Below are positions 54,571 through 63,164 of a stretch of DNA of 64,000 nt, piece after piece. Position 1 is the stretch's first letter; each line of letters opens with the position of its first letter. The stretch is taken from contig JAPNUO010000001.1 in NCBI GenBank assembly GCA_026627065.1, forward strand, positions 558,001 to 622,000. Reading direction: 5' to 3'. Source of the stretch: Bacillota bacterium (GTDB lineage Bacteria; Bacillota; Sulfobacillia; Sulfobacillales; Sulfobacillaceae). The notes under the pieces are model-generated. The model did no database searches and was not told the origin of the DNA. It saw nothing but the letters and a program-made list of their open reading frames with translations. A program made the translations under genes and the position numbers.

Positions 54571-56109
54571 TTACGGCACAGGCTGATAGGTTGCAGATTT
54601 CTGGCGAAAGAGAGCACGGTTCCACGCATCCAAATAGGCCTTGACGCCGGACATCACAATGTCGGAATCCACCCCGCGCCCTACAAACACTTCACCGTCG
54701 ATCTGCAATCTCACCGACACGCGCGCCTGCGCATCAATCCCCTCGGTCACTGACTGCAGAGCAAATTCCAGCAGCCGCGAGTCGCGGCGGATCAGCGCGT
54801 CCATAGCTCGATAGGCAGCGTCCACCGGCCCGGATCCGGTGGCTTCTGCCTCGACTTCACGACCGTCAGGCATCCTGAGGCCGACTCGCGCTGCCGGCTT
54901 CCGCCCGCTGCCTAACGACACCTCCAGCGAAGTCAACTCATAGCCCTGCTGCTCGGGCGTCCGGTCTTCTTCGGCCAGCAGTGCCAACAAATCTTCGTCG
55001 TACACTTCCTTTTTGCGATCGGCCAATTCCAAAAACGCCCGATGAAACTCCTCAAACCGCGCGTCGTCCAGTTCCCGACCTAGCTCGCGAAGTCTTGTGC
55101 GCACAGCATGACGACCGCTCCGGGCTGTCAAGACGATCCGCGATTCGGTAATGCCAACCCAGCGCGGGTCAATGATTTCATACGTTTTCCGGTCTTTTAG
55201 CACGCCATCCTGGTGTATGCCGGAGGAATGGGCAAACGCATTGGATCCCACGATCGCTTTGTTGGGTTGAACCCAAATCCCGGTCAAGCTCGACACCAAG
55301 CGGCTCGTCCGCGCAATTTCTTCAGTCCGGATGTTCGTCGTCACCTGGTAGAGTTCGGGCTTCACGCGAATCGCCATCACCACCTCTTCCAAGGCGGTGT
55401 TCCCCGCGCGTTCACCCAGCCCGTTAATGGTCACCTCTACCCGCCGCGCCCCGTTCTTGACGGCTGCCAGCGTATTCGCCGTGGCCATACCCAAATCATT
55501 GTGACAGTGGACCGACAAGAGCGCCCGATCGATGTTGGGCACTTCTGTCTTCAGCGTGCGGATGATGCGACCAAATTCCTCCGGATCGCAGTAACCCGTC
55601 GTGTCGGGAATGTTGACCACGGTGGCTCCCGCTTCAATGACCGCCTCCACCGTCTGCTTCAAATAAGCTAAATCGGCGCGGCCGGCGTCCTCCGTCGAGT
55701 ACTGGACATAGGGCGTGTACCGTTTGGCATACCGCACCGCTTCCACGCCCATGGCCAAAATCTCCTCCCGAGAGCGGCGAAACTTTCCTTGCAAGTGAAT
55801 GTCCGAGACGCCCAACACAATATGAATTTGGGGATGCTCTGCCTCGCGGATGGCTTCCCACACGGCGTCAATATCCTGGCGCACGGCCCGGGCCAGCGCG
55901 GTAATGCCGGTACTGCGAATTTCCCGGGCAATAGCACGCACGGCCTCGAAATCCCCCGGCGACGACGCCGGAAATCCCGCCTCGATTACGTCCACCCCCA
56001 GCACGGCCAACTGGCGGGCGATCTCCAACTTTTCCGACGCGGTCAGCTTGGCGCCGGGAATCTGTTCCCCATCGCGCAGGGTGGTGTCCAGTACATATAA
56101 CCGTTCCAT
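54571..56109 (-). CDS. leuA: 2-isopropylmalate synthase
   Basis: 512 residues. First committed step of leucine synthesis: acetyl-CoA plus 2-oxoisovalerate. The catalytic barrel has [32 protein letters not shown] and [17 protein letters not shown]-terminal LeuA regulatory (leucine-binding) domain follows ([18 protein letters not shown] to [14 protein letters not shown]). Citramalate synthase is an alternative for the family, but the length and GLGERAGN context fit LeuA. No other leu genes are nearby. Confidence 0.92.
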   Translation of the reverse strand: MERLYVLDTTLRDGEQIPGAKLTASEKLEIARQLAVLGVDVIEAGFPASSPGDFEAVRAIAREIRSTGITALARAVRQDIDAVWEAIREAEHPQIHIVLGVSDIHLQGKFRRSREEILAMGVEAVRYAKRYTPYVQYSTEDAGRADLAYLKQTVEAVIEAGATVVNIPDTTGYCDPEEFGRIIRTLKTEVPNIDRALLSVHCHNDLGMATANTLAAVKNGARRVEVTINGLGERAGNTALEEVVMAIRVKPELYQVTTNIRTEEIARTSRLVSSLTGIWVQPNKAIVGSNAFAHSSGIHQDGVLKDRKTYEIIDPRWVGITESRIVLTARSGRHAVRTRLRELGRELDDARFEEFHRAFLELADRKKEVYDEDLLALLAEEDRTPEQQGYELTSLEVSLGSGRKPAARVGLRMPDGREVEAEATGSGPVDAAYRAMDALIRRDSRLLEFALQSVTEGIDAQARVSVRLQIDGEVFVGRGVDSDIVMSGVKAYLDAWNRALFRQKSATYQPVP

Positions 56110-56184
56110 TGAATTCGTCCTTTCCTCGTTATGCCAACCGTTCGCTATCCTTGAAGGGCTCTGGCGATTACTGATATATTCATA

Positions 56185-56214
56185 ATTTTAGTAGAAACTC
56201 GCCAAGTGAATCAA
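56185..56214 (-). promoter_or_regulatory. Promoter of leuA
   Basis: Minus-strand TTGATT (56209-56214), 18-base spacer, TAAAAT (56185-56190), 75 bases before ATG 56109, just past the recG stop. Confidence 0.65.
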
Positions 56215-56222
56215 GGACGTCG

Positions 56223-58274
56223 TCAATGCAGTCGAACCTCAGCGGCGGCGCTGTCCAGAACGTCCCGCAGCCGGTTTCGCAGGGCTCGGTGTTCCTCTCG
56301 CGTAAGCTCCGGATCCGCCGTCAGCAGCACTCGCGCTGCCTCGCGCGCTTGGCGCCACAACGTGCCGTCGCGGGTCCAGTCCACCAGCGGCATGCCGGAA
56401 AGGCCATGCTGTCGCAAACCAAGGAACTCTCCTGGGCCTCGAATAGCCAAATCCTGTTCAGCGAGCTCAAAGCCGTCGGCCGTCTTGACCATGGCATCGA
56501 GACGGGCCTGCGCCTCGTCCGTTGCCGGATCGGCAATCAAGTAGCAGGTACCAGGATGCGCGCCCCGCCCAATCCGTCCCCTCAATTGATGCAACTGGGC
56601 CAATCCAAACCGGTCGGCCTCCTCAATGACCATCACCGTCGCGTTGGGCACGTCAAGTCCCACCTCCAAAATGGTCGTCCCGACCAGCACATCAATGGCA
56701 CCCCGGCGAAAAGCCTCCATCACTCGCGCTTGTTCCGCCTTAGGCAACCGGCCATGAATCAATCCCACCCGCCAGCCCGGAATCTGCCGCATGCCGTCGG
56801 CGAGCTTTTCCGCCGCCTTGCCGTTGGCTTCTTCCGTCTCTCCCACCAGCGGACACACCACATAGGCCTGCCGCCCTTGGCGCACCGCCTCCCGCACGGC
56901 GAGATATGCTGTGCGGCGATCGCGCTGGGATAAACGAATCGTTTTGACCGGTTGGCGCCCTGCAGGCTTGTCTAGCATCCGGCTGAGGGCCAGATCGCCG
57001 TATACGGTGAGGGCCAGGGTACGGGGAATCGGCGTGGCCGTCATGACCAAGAGGTGCGGGGACACTCCTTTGTCGGACAGCTGCGCGCGCTGACGGACGC
57101 CAAATCGATGCTGTTCGTCGACCACGACCAGGCCCAAGCGATCAAAGGCCACGCGTTCCGACAGCAGCGCATGTGTGCCCACCACCACGGCAGGTTGATT
57201 CGGCACCTCCGGCCCGCGCTGGTGCCCCGCAATCAACACCAGCGGCACCCCTATCGACGCCAGCCAAGGGGCCAGTGATTGCGCGTGTTGTTCGGCGAGA
57301 ATCTCCGTGGGTACCATGAGGGCGGCCTGGTAGCCGCTCCCGACCGCTGCCATCATGGCAAGTAGGGCGACCACGGTCTTGCCGGATCCCACATCGCCTT
57401 GAAGGAGCCGCGCCATGGGACGCGGTTGGGCCACATCGGCGCGAATGTCCGACCATGCGGTGTGTTGCCCCGTCGTAAGGGCAAACGGCAAACGATCCAA
57501 GACTTCCCGGACCAACCCGTTATCGGGATTCAAAACCGGTGCGCGTTGGCCGCCCAGGCGCCGGCTACCCCATTCGATGACCAAGGCCATCCGAAGAAAC
57601 TCATCAAACACGAGGCGGCGCCGCGCCGCTTCGCGATCCTGGTCGTTGTCGGGAAAATGAAGGTGCGCAACAGCGGGGGCGAGTTCGCGCAGCCGAAAGC
57701 GTCGGCGAATGGCCGAGGGTAGCGGATCCTCAAGCTGGGACGCCCAACGCGACACTGCCATGGCCGTCAAGTCTTGCACAAATCGCTGCTTAAGGCTCCC
57801 GGCCAGAGGATAGACGGGCCACAATCCCAGCCGCGGCGCCTCCGCATCTTCGAGGACGTCAAAGTCCGGATGGGTCATGGTGAAACGCTGACGATAGAGC
57901 TCTACCCGTCCGGACAAGAGGAGCCAGCGTCCCGGCGACACCCGCTCGCGAATTCCGCGGGCATGAAAAAAAGACACCGTCAGCGATCCCGTGTCGTCGC
58001 TCACCAAAAGGGACAAAAGCCGCCTTTGGCGCGAAAGGCGGCGCTCTTCAACCCTCTGGATGCGCGCGCGGATGGTGGCCACGCTGCCCGGCACCACTTG
58101 GGCAATCGGGGTAATGCGGGTGCGATCAAGATAGCGCCGCGGCCATAGCGTCAAAAGCTCGCCAATGGTCGTCACGCCCACCTTCTTTAAATCACTAGCC
58201 CGTCGCGGCCCCACCCCTGGCAAGCGGTCGATGGGATCGCCCAGGCCTAGGGTTGCCAGACGACCTCCATCCAC
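56223..58274 (-). CDS. recG: ATP-dependent DNA helicase RecG
   Basis: 683 residues. Reverses stalled forks and processes recombination intermediates. N-terminal wedge domain with IDRLPGVGPRRASDLKKVGV, helicase motifs GDVGSGKTVVALLA, VVDEQHRFGVRQ, MTATPIPRTLAL and RFGLAQLHQLRGRIGRG. The start is uncertain: GTG 58274 overlaps the preceding gene by 28 bases without a good ribosome binding site; GGAGGT at about 58264 would suit a later non-ATG start near 58253. Confidence 0.95.
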   Translation of the reverse strand: MDGGRLATLGLGDPIDRLPGVGPRRASDLKKVGVTTIGELLTLWPRRYLDRTRITPIAQVVPGSVATIRARIQRVEERRLSRQRRLLSLLVSDDTGSLTVSFFHARGIRERVSPGRWLLLSGRVELYRQRFTMTHPDFDVLEDAEAPRLGLWPVYPLAGSLKQRFVQDLTAMAVSRWASQLEDPLPSAIRRRFRLRELAPAVAHLHFPDNDQDREAARRRLVFDEFLRMALVIEWGSRRLGGQRAPVLNPDNGLVREVLDRLPFALTTGQHTAWSDIRADVAQPRPMARLLQGDVGSGKTVVALLAMMAAVGSGYQAALMVPTEILAEQHAQSLAPWLASIGVPLVLIAGHQRGPEVPNQPAVVVGTHALLSERVAFDRLGLVVVDEQHRFGVRQRAQLSDKGVSPHLLVMTATPIPRTLALTVYGDLALSRMLDKPAGRQPVKTIRLSQRDRRTAYLAVREAVRQGRQAYVVCPLVGETEEANGKAAEKLADGMRQIPGWRVGLIHGRLPKAEQARVMEAFRRGAIDVLVGTTILEVGLDVPNATVMVIEEADRFGLAQLHQLRGRIGRGAHPGTCYLIADPATDEAQARLDAMVKTADGFELAEQDLAIRGPGEFLGLRQHGLSGMPLVDWTRDGTLWRQAREAARVLLTADPELTREEHRALRNRLRDVLDSAAAEVRLH

Positions 58275-59653
58275 GGGCGAGACGCGGGCAACTGAACAAG
58301 TTCCGCGCTGAACGCGTCCTGCCAATAACTTGCCTCCTCTCGCGCAGCCAGATGACTTAAATACACGGTGACCACACCAGCCTCCGCCATCTCTTGGCGG
58401 ATAGCCGCAGCGACTTCCTCCCGCGTGGCCAACAGTTCTGCGCCGCCCTCAATCGTCCAGCCGTCCGCAACGCGCGTCACAACCCAGCACCGCATGCGCT
58501 GCATCAACCGATAAAGCTGCTCGCGGTTCTCCTCCCAAGGGACTGACGCGTCGTATTCCAACGCCAGCTGTCCCAGCAAGCCTAAGGATGGCACCGCCAA
58601 AGCGCGCTCGAGGGGCCGGGAGGGCGCCAGCCACAACGTGTTGTCCCGGTCCTCGGCGTCTTCCGGCGACAGGACCCGAGACCAGCGTTCAAACACGACC
58701 CCCCACGGTTCCGGCACCACAATAACCAAGCGCCTTTCCTCTCGCTCAGCCACCTGCTGGCGCATATCCCACCATTCCATGTGCTGAATATCGCCTACGG
58801 CAACCAACGCTTCCACCAACTGAACCGGCCGACTGGTGTGCACATGGACTTTCAACAGGCCGGGTCCCGAAGCCAACACCAGGGAATCCCCCAGCGCGGA
58901 AAGCGAGGCTTGAAGGCGTGATTCGGGGTCCGGCGCGCGAAATCGGTACAGGAGCGCCTCCACATCATAAAAGTTGGTCGGCGATTGCGCCGCGTGCCGC
59001 CCTGGGCTCTCGCGCCTTCCCGCTCCTTCCAGTTCATTCGCAGGTGGCGCCGACAGCCCCAAGGCCGCATCTAGCCACCCTTGCACCATGCTCAAGTAGC
59101 CCAGCGCGCCTGCATCGACCACGCGCGCCTCCTGGAGCACGGGAAGCGCATTGCTTGTGTTGGATAAGGCGGCGCGCCCCGCCTCCAGCGCCGTCTTGAG
59201 GCAATGCAGGACATCTTTCGCGCTTGACGCTCCTCCCGCCATAGCGTCGGCAATGGTCAGAATGGTCCCTTCCACGGGCTCGGGCACTGAGCGGCGCGCG
59301 CGTTCCGCGGCTCGGCGAAACGCCCGCCCCAGATCTTCGGCTTCCCACCACGTCCGCCCTTCTGCCACCTCCGCAAATCCTGCCAGCAACTGGGACAGGA
59401 TCACCCCCGAATTGCCGCGCGCCCCCATCAAAGCGCCATACGCAAGACGTTCCCACACACTTTCTAAATCGTAAGTCTCTGCTGCGGCAAGCGCGTCCAC
59501 CGCAGCCTGAAGCGTCCCCAGCATGTTCCGGCCGGTGTCGCCGTCCGCCACAGGAAACACATTCATGGCATCTAGTCTCGGCGCTACTCGGCGCAATGCA
59601 ACAAGTGCCGAGCTCATCCACTCGGTCACCGTCGCGCCGACAATCCGCCACAT
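58247..59653 (-). CDS. fakA: FakA-like fatty acid kinase (DAK2 domain)
   Basis: 468 residues from ATG 59653. DAK2 kinase domain with NVFPVADGDTGRNMLGTL and YGALMGARGNSGVILSQLL (ATP/Mg2+ loops), then a DegV-like/FakA central and C-terminal region (VVDAGALGYLSMVQGWLD). FakA phosphorylates fatty acids bound to a FakB partner in Firmicutes. Order rpmB-asp23-fakA-recG matches Bacillus yloU-yloV-recG. Alternative starts TTG 59677 and GTG 59683 exist. Confidence 0.85.
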   Translation of the reverse strand: MWRIVGATVTEWMSSALVALRRVAPRLDAMNVFPVADGDTGRNMLGTLQAAVDALAAAETYDLESVWERLAYGALMGARGNSGVILSQLLAGFAEVAEGRTWWEAEDLGRAFRRAAERARRSVPEPVEGTILTIADAMAGGASSAKDVLHCLKTALEAGRAALSNTSNALPVLQEARVVDAGALGYLSMVQGWLDAALGLSAPPANELEGAGRRESPGRHAAQSPTNFYDVEALLYRFRAPDPESRLQASLSALGDSLVLASGPGLLKVHVHTSRPVQLVEALVAVGDIQHMEWWDMRQQVAEREERRLVIVVPEPWGVVFERWSRVLSPEDAEDRDNTLWLAPSRPLERALAVPSLGLLGQLALEYDASVPWEENREQLYRLMQRMRCWVVTRVADGWTIEGGAELLATREEVAAAIRQEMAEAGVVTVYLSHLAAREEASYWQDAFSAELVQLPASRPWMEVVWQP

Positions 59654-59666
59654 CTCTTGGGGTCTG

Positions 59667-60023
59667 TCAGGCGTCAACCGCACGAACCCCTTCCACGTGG
59701 ATCACGAGGTGATCGGGATACCGCTCGACTGCTTCATAAAGCGCGTTGTTGACAGCATGTTGCAGGGCGCGGGCCACCGAAGGGATACGAACGCCATAAC
59801 GGACGACCACGAAAAGGTCAATATCATAGTGGCCGTCTTCTCGGCTCACCACCCGGACGCCCCGAAAGGGCAACGCGTGGTGCACCCATGACTGCACGTT
59901 CTCGGGCAAGCCTCGCTGCTGAAGGTCCTCGACTCCCGGAACGGTCAACGCAGCGCGACGGGCAATGGTCGCCAGCACCTCATCGTGCACCACCGTCTCC
60001 CCTAATTCGGTTCGCTGCTCCAC
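59667..60023 (-). CDS. Asp23/Gls24-family envelope-stress protein
   Basis: 118 residues from GTG 60023. Alkaline-shock/Gls24 family: EVLATIARRAALTVPGVEDL near residue 20 and the typical YDIDLFVVVRYGVRIPSVAR, then ALQHAVNNALYEAVERYPDHL. Members associate with the membrane or cell surface through partner proteins; in Bacillus the homologue is yloU. It ends at or slightly before the fakA start. Divergent from rpmB. Confidence 0.85.
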   Translation of the reverse strand: MEQRTELGETVVHDEVLATIARRAALTVPGVEDLQQRGLPENVQSWVHHALPFRGVRVVSREDGHYDIDLFVVVRYGVRIPSVARALQHAVNNALYEAVERYPDHLVIHVEGVRAVDA

Positions 60024-60045
60024 ATCGCCACAACCTTTCCCACCC

Positions 60046-60074
60046 TTGCATCGTCTCGTCACCTATGTTACCAT
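60046..60074 (+). promoter_or_regulatory. Promoter of rpmB
   Basis: TTGCAT (60046-60051), 17-base spacer, TACCAT (60069-60074), 36 bases before the rpmB start. Confidence 0.65.
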
Positions 60075-60109
60075 AGCCGGGAATGTCACGGCGCAAAGGA
60101 GAGGGTAAC

Positions 60110-60301
60110 ATGGCATACCGCTGTGAAATTTGCGACAAGCGCACGGGGCACGGCAATAATGTCAGTCACTCCCACAAGAAGACGAAACGGGTGTGGAGGC
60201 CCAACATTCAGCGGGTGCGTGCGCGCATTAACGGGCGCACGCAGCGGATCTACGTCTGCACACGGTGTTTAAGGTCGGGTCGGGTGGACCGCGCCATTTA
60301 A
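60110..60301 (+). CDS. rpmB: Ribosomal protein bL28
   Basis: 63 residues. Motif MAYRCEICDKRTGHGNNVSH and VWRPNIQRVRARINGRTQRI identify L28; the two Cys pairs (CEIC, CTRC) make it the zinc-binding C+ form. ATG 60110 has AAAGGAGAGG upstream; the earlier in-frame ATG at 60083 is rejected because it would precede the ribosome binding site. It ends 4 bases into the convergent hslO gene. Confidence 0.97.
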   Translation: MAYRCEICDKRTGHGNNVSHSHKKTKRVWRPNIQRVRARINGRTQRIYVCTRCLRSGRVDRAI

Positions 60302-61176
60302 GCACGGTCCTCCTTTAGTGCGGCCAGTTCACTCGCGCTAAACGGATATCGCCGCCGACAGTAGTGGCAGGTCACTTCGGCCCCGCCGTCGGCGATGAGC
60401 TCCTCGAGGTCGGTTGCTGGCAGCGCCTTCAAGGCCTCCAGTACCGAGGCTTCGCTGCACCAACAGGCCCAGGCGATGGGCACTGCCTCAGCCCAATGGA
60501 TGGGCTCCGGCACCACCAAGCGTATCAGGGTTTCCAAACTGTCGCCGTCGGCTACCCGGCGGCTGATTTGTTCTAATGCTTGAAAGCGCGCAGCCACTTC
60601 CTCCACCAAGGATTCCGGACACCCTGGCAATGCTTGAACCAAGACCGCCGCCGACGCGGTCACCAGGCCGTCCGTCCCCACCAACACACCGACCGACACC
60701 GCACTCGGAATTTGTTCCGACTGCGTGAGATAGTAAAGAAAGTCGTCGCCGATCTCTCCGGTTCTCAACGGCACTTGGCTCTGGTACCAACGTCCGGCGC
60801 CTTCCTGGCGAATCACCCGAAACGTTCCCTCGATCCCGATGGCTTGTCCAACGTCAAACTTGCCGTTGTCCCGCAAGGGGAGTTCGACCTGGGGATGCTG
60901 CACCCGCGCCCTGAGCTTGTCCCCCTCGAGCACTTCCGCCACCACTCGACCTAATGGCCCTTGGCCGTCGACCTCCACGGTGAGCCGCGCCCCCGCCGCC
61001 TTGACATCTCCAGCCAGGATAGCCGCCACACTCAAGAGTCGGCCCATGGCGGCGGCAGCCAGAGGCCAAGCGTCGTGAACCTGCTGGGCTTGGCGTGCGG
61101 TAACAGTGGTATTCACAGCCACCGTGCGCAAAAGCCCGTCCGCTGCCGTCGCCCGAATCCGATAATCCGCGTTCAT
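60298..61176 (-). CDS. hslO: Redox-regulated chaperone Hsp33
   Basis: 292 residues. Activated by oxidative stress through a C-terminal zinc centre: WCC-type CxC (AWACWCSEAS) and CxxC (VTCHYCRRRYPF), all four cysteines present. The N-terminal domain starts DYRIRATAADGLLRTVAVNT, with the middle LRTGEIGDDFLYYLTQSEQ. ATG 61176 begins right at the fold; a longer in-frame reading to 61566 has no HslO-like content and is rejected. Unlinked to the dnaK operon in this window. Confidence 0.93.
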   Translation of the reverse strand: MNADYRIRATAADGLLRTVAVNTTVTARQAQQVHDAWPLAAAAMGRLLSVAAILAGDVKAAGARLTVEVDGQGPLGRVVAEVLEGDKLRARVQHPQVELPLRDNGKFDVGQAIGIEGTFRVIRQEGAGRWYQSQVPLRTGEIGDDFLYYLTQSEQIPSAVSVGVLVGTDGLVTASAAVLVQALPGCPESLVEEVAARFQALEQISRRVADGDSLETLIRLVVPEPIHWAEAVPIAWACWCSEASVLEALKALPATDLEELIADGGAEVTCHYCRRRYPFSASELAALKEDRA

Positions 61177-61307
61177 CACTTCGACTTCGTACTCCACACC
61201 CGGAGCACGACTTGCAGCAGTTTCCCTACAACTCGCGGCACCTTGACCACCTGCACCTGCATTGTCGCTCACCCTTTCTCGTTGCACCCCAAGTCCCGAA
61301 TCCAAGA

Positions 61308-61526
61308 TTACCGTCGGAGCAAACGCCACCCCATCCAGATTAAGGCGCCCCCGACCGCCAAGGGACCGAGTCCCGCCCATAGAAGCCAAAGCCCAATGCC
61401 AAACGGCCAGATCCAAAGCGGCAGGACCTTGATGATCAAAAATCCGCCCCCCGCCGCAATGGCTGCTCCCCAAATTTTGCGCGAACTCTCCGGCGAGATT
61501 CGAAGTCCATATCGCCGCCATCGCAT
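61308..61526 (-). CDS. Small membrane protein
   Basis: 72 residues with two hydrophobic helices (AAIAAGGGFLIIKVLPLWIW and FGIGLWLLWAGLGPLAVGGA). ATG 61526 has GGGAGG 7 bases upstream. Between rpe and hslO on the same strand; the family is not recognised. Confidence 0.6.
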   Translation of the reverse strand: MRWRRYGLRISPESSRKIWGAAIAAGGGFLIIKVLPLWIWPFGIGLWLLWAGLGPLAVGGALIWMGWRLLRR

Positions 61527-61600
61527 CGTCGCACCTCCCTAGCACACATCCGTCGTCATGGTCCATTCACCATGCTACGGAGGGCGTCGAAGAAAGGTGC

Positions 61601-62242
61601 TCAGCCACCCCGAAGAATTTTTACCCGCTCCTCGGGATGATTAGACTGAAAGACATAAGAGCCTGCCACCACAATGTCGACACCGGCGTCCCGCACCCAT
61701 GCCACAGTGGCATCGTTGATGCCGCCATCCACTTCAATCAGCGGCCGATCGCGGTCTGCCCGCATCGCCTTGACCCGCCGAATTTTTTCGGCGGCCCGGG
61801 GCCAAAACGTTTGGCCGCCGAACCCTGGATTCACGCTCATGACCAAAACATAATCCACTTCGTCGAAGATGTCGACCAAGAGCTCCACAGGCGTCGCGGG
61901 ATTGACAGCGACGCCCGCGAGCGCCCCTAACCGGTGAATCTGATCGATGGTCCGCTCCAGGTGCGGACAAGTTTCGACGTGCACAGAAATCATATCCGCA
62001 CCGGCTTGGCGAAAATCGGACAGGTATCGATCCGGTTCCGCTATCATCATATGCACGTCGAGCGGCAAATCAGTCGTTTTGCGTATCGCCTCCAGGACCA
62101 TGGGACCCATGGTAATATTCGGCACAAAGTGACCATCCATGACATCCACGTGCAGCAAGTCGGCAACAGCCTGAACGCGCTGAATCTCCTCCGCCAGCCG
62201 CGAAAAGTCCGCTGCCAGCAGCGAAGGGGCTACTTGGATCAT
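61601..62242 (-). CDS. rpe: Ribulose-phosphate 3-epimerase
   Basis: 213 residues. Interconverts ribulose-5- and xylulose-5-phosphate. Barrel motifs QVAPSLLAADFSRLAEEI, LHVDVMDGHFVPNITMGP and the phosphate-binding VMSVNPGFGGQTF and EVDGGINDATVAW. It supplies xylulose-5-phosphate to the tkt encoded at 7.4 kb, although it is placed with rsgA and the PASTA kinase here. ATG 62242 follows AAAGAGGTG. Confidence 0.96.
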   Translation of the reverse strand: MIQVAPSLLAADFSRLAEEIQRVQAVADLLHVDVMDGHFVPNITMGPMVLEAIRKTTDLPLDVHMMIAEPDRYLSDFRQAGADMISVHVETCPHLERTIDQIHRLGALAGVAVNPATPVELLVDIFDEVDYVLVMSVNPGFGGQTFWPRAAEKIRRVKAMRADRDRPLIEVDGGINDATVAWVRDAGVDIVVAGSYVFQSNHPEERVKILRGG

Positions 62243-62296
62243 CCCGCATGCACCTCTTTTTTCTTGAAATGGGCACGCACTGACAAGGCAGCAAGC

Positions 62297-63160
62297 CTAG
62301 TAGCTTTTCACCCAGTCGGTCAATAGCTTTCGATAGTGGCGATAGCGCCACTCGGCAATCCGTCCTTCGCGCAGGGCTTCCTGCACTCCGCATCCGGGTT
62401 CCTGGCCGTGCAGGCAATCAGCAAACCGGCAGGCAGCGTCGCGAAATTCCGGAAAGGCCTCGACAATGCGTCGACGGTCGCTGACTTGGGTTTCCAACGC
62501 CGTATACCCCGGGCTATCGGCCAACCAGGCGTTTCCCAAAGCATACAGCCGTACCCAGCGCGTCGTTTGTTGACCTCGACCGATCCGGCTTAACGCATTG
62601 GTCGCCACCGGCGCTGCGGGAATCAAGGCTTTAAGCAGGCTGGATTTCCCCGCTCCGCTCTCTCCTGTCAACACCCACAAGCCACGGCGCGGATGACTTA
62701 CCAGCGAGGCCAGCCCTTGCCCCATCGTGGCTGACACCGGCCACACCGGGTAGCCGATGGCGCGATAGGTCGACAGCAACTGCTCCAGGCGCGCTCTCAA
62801 CTCCCCCTCAACCAGGTCAACTTTGGAGAATATGATTTCCTGAGCCAACCCCATGAGGTGCCCCATCACTAGTCGGCGGTCCAGGAGCTCCAGATTCCCC
62901 GACGGGCTGACCAAGCTAAAGATGACCCACAACCCCGTCACGTTGGCTACCGGCGGCCTGACCAATTGATTAACCCGCGGCAACACGACATCGATGCGTC
63001 CCTCCCCAGGCCCGGTAACCTCAAACTCCACCTGGTCTCCTACCAGGATCCGACCCACATCACGGCGGACGCGCCCCTTAAGGTAGCAGAGATACTGCTG
63101 CCCATCCTCCGACTGCACGGTCGGGCGATTCGCCTCCAGCAACGTCACCAATCCTCGCAT
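62297..63160 (-). CDS. rsgA: Ribosome small-subunit GTPase RsgA (CpgA)
   Basis: 287 residues. Circularly permuted GTPase that helps mature the 30S subunit. N-terminal OB fold (YLCYLKGRVRRDVGRILVGD), G4-like FSKVDLVEGE, G1 TGESGAGKSSLLKAL and the C-terminal zinc site CRFADCLHGQEPGCG. In Firmicutes it is a substrate of the PASTA kinase encoded just upstream. ATG 63160 starts 4 bases after the kinase stop. Confidence 0.95.
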   Translation of the reverse strand: MRGLVTLLEANRPTVQSEDGQQYLCYLKGRVRRDVGRILVGDQVEFEVTGPGEGRIDVVLPRVNQLVRPPVANVTGLWVIFSLVSPSGNLELLDRRLVMGHLMGLAQEIIFSKVDLVEGELRARLEQLLSTYRAIGYPVWPVSATMGQGLASLVSHPRRGLWVLTGESGAGKSSLLKALIPAAPVATNALSRIGRGQQTTRWVRLYALGNAWLADSPGYTALETQVSDRRRIVEAFPEFRDAACRFADCLHGQEPGCGVQEALREGRIAEWRYRHYRKLLTDWVKSY

Positions 63161-63164
63161 GGTT

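Noticed and set aside
61177..61566. Longer N-terminus for hslO
   Set aside because: The added 130 codons have no Hsp33 similarity and overlap the small membrane protein gene.
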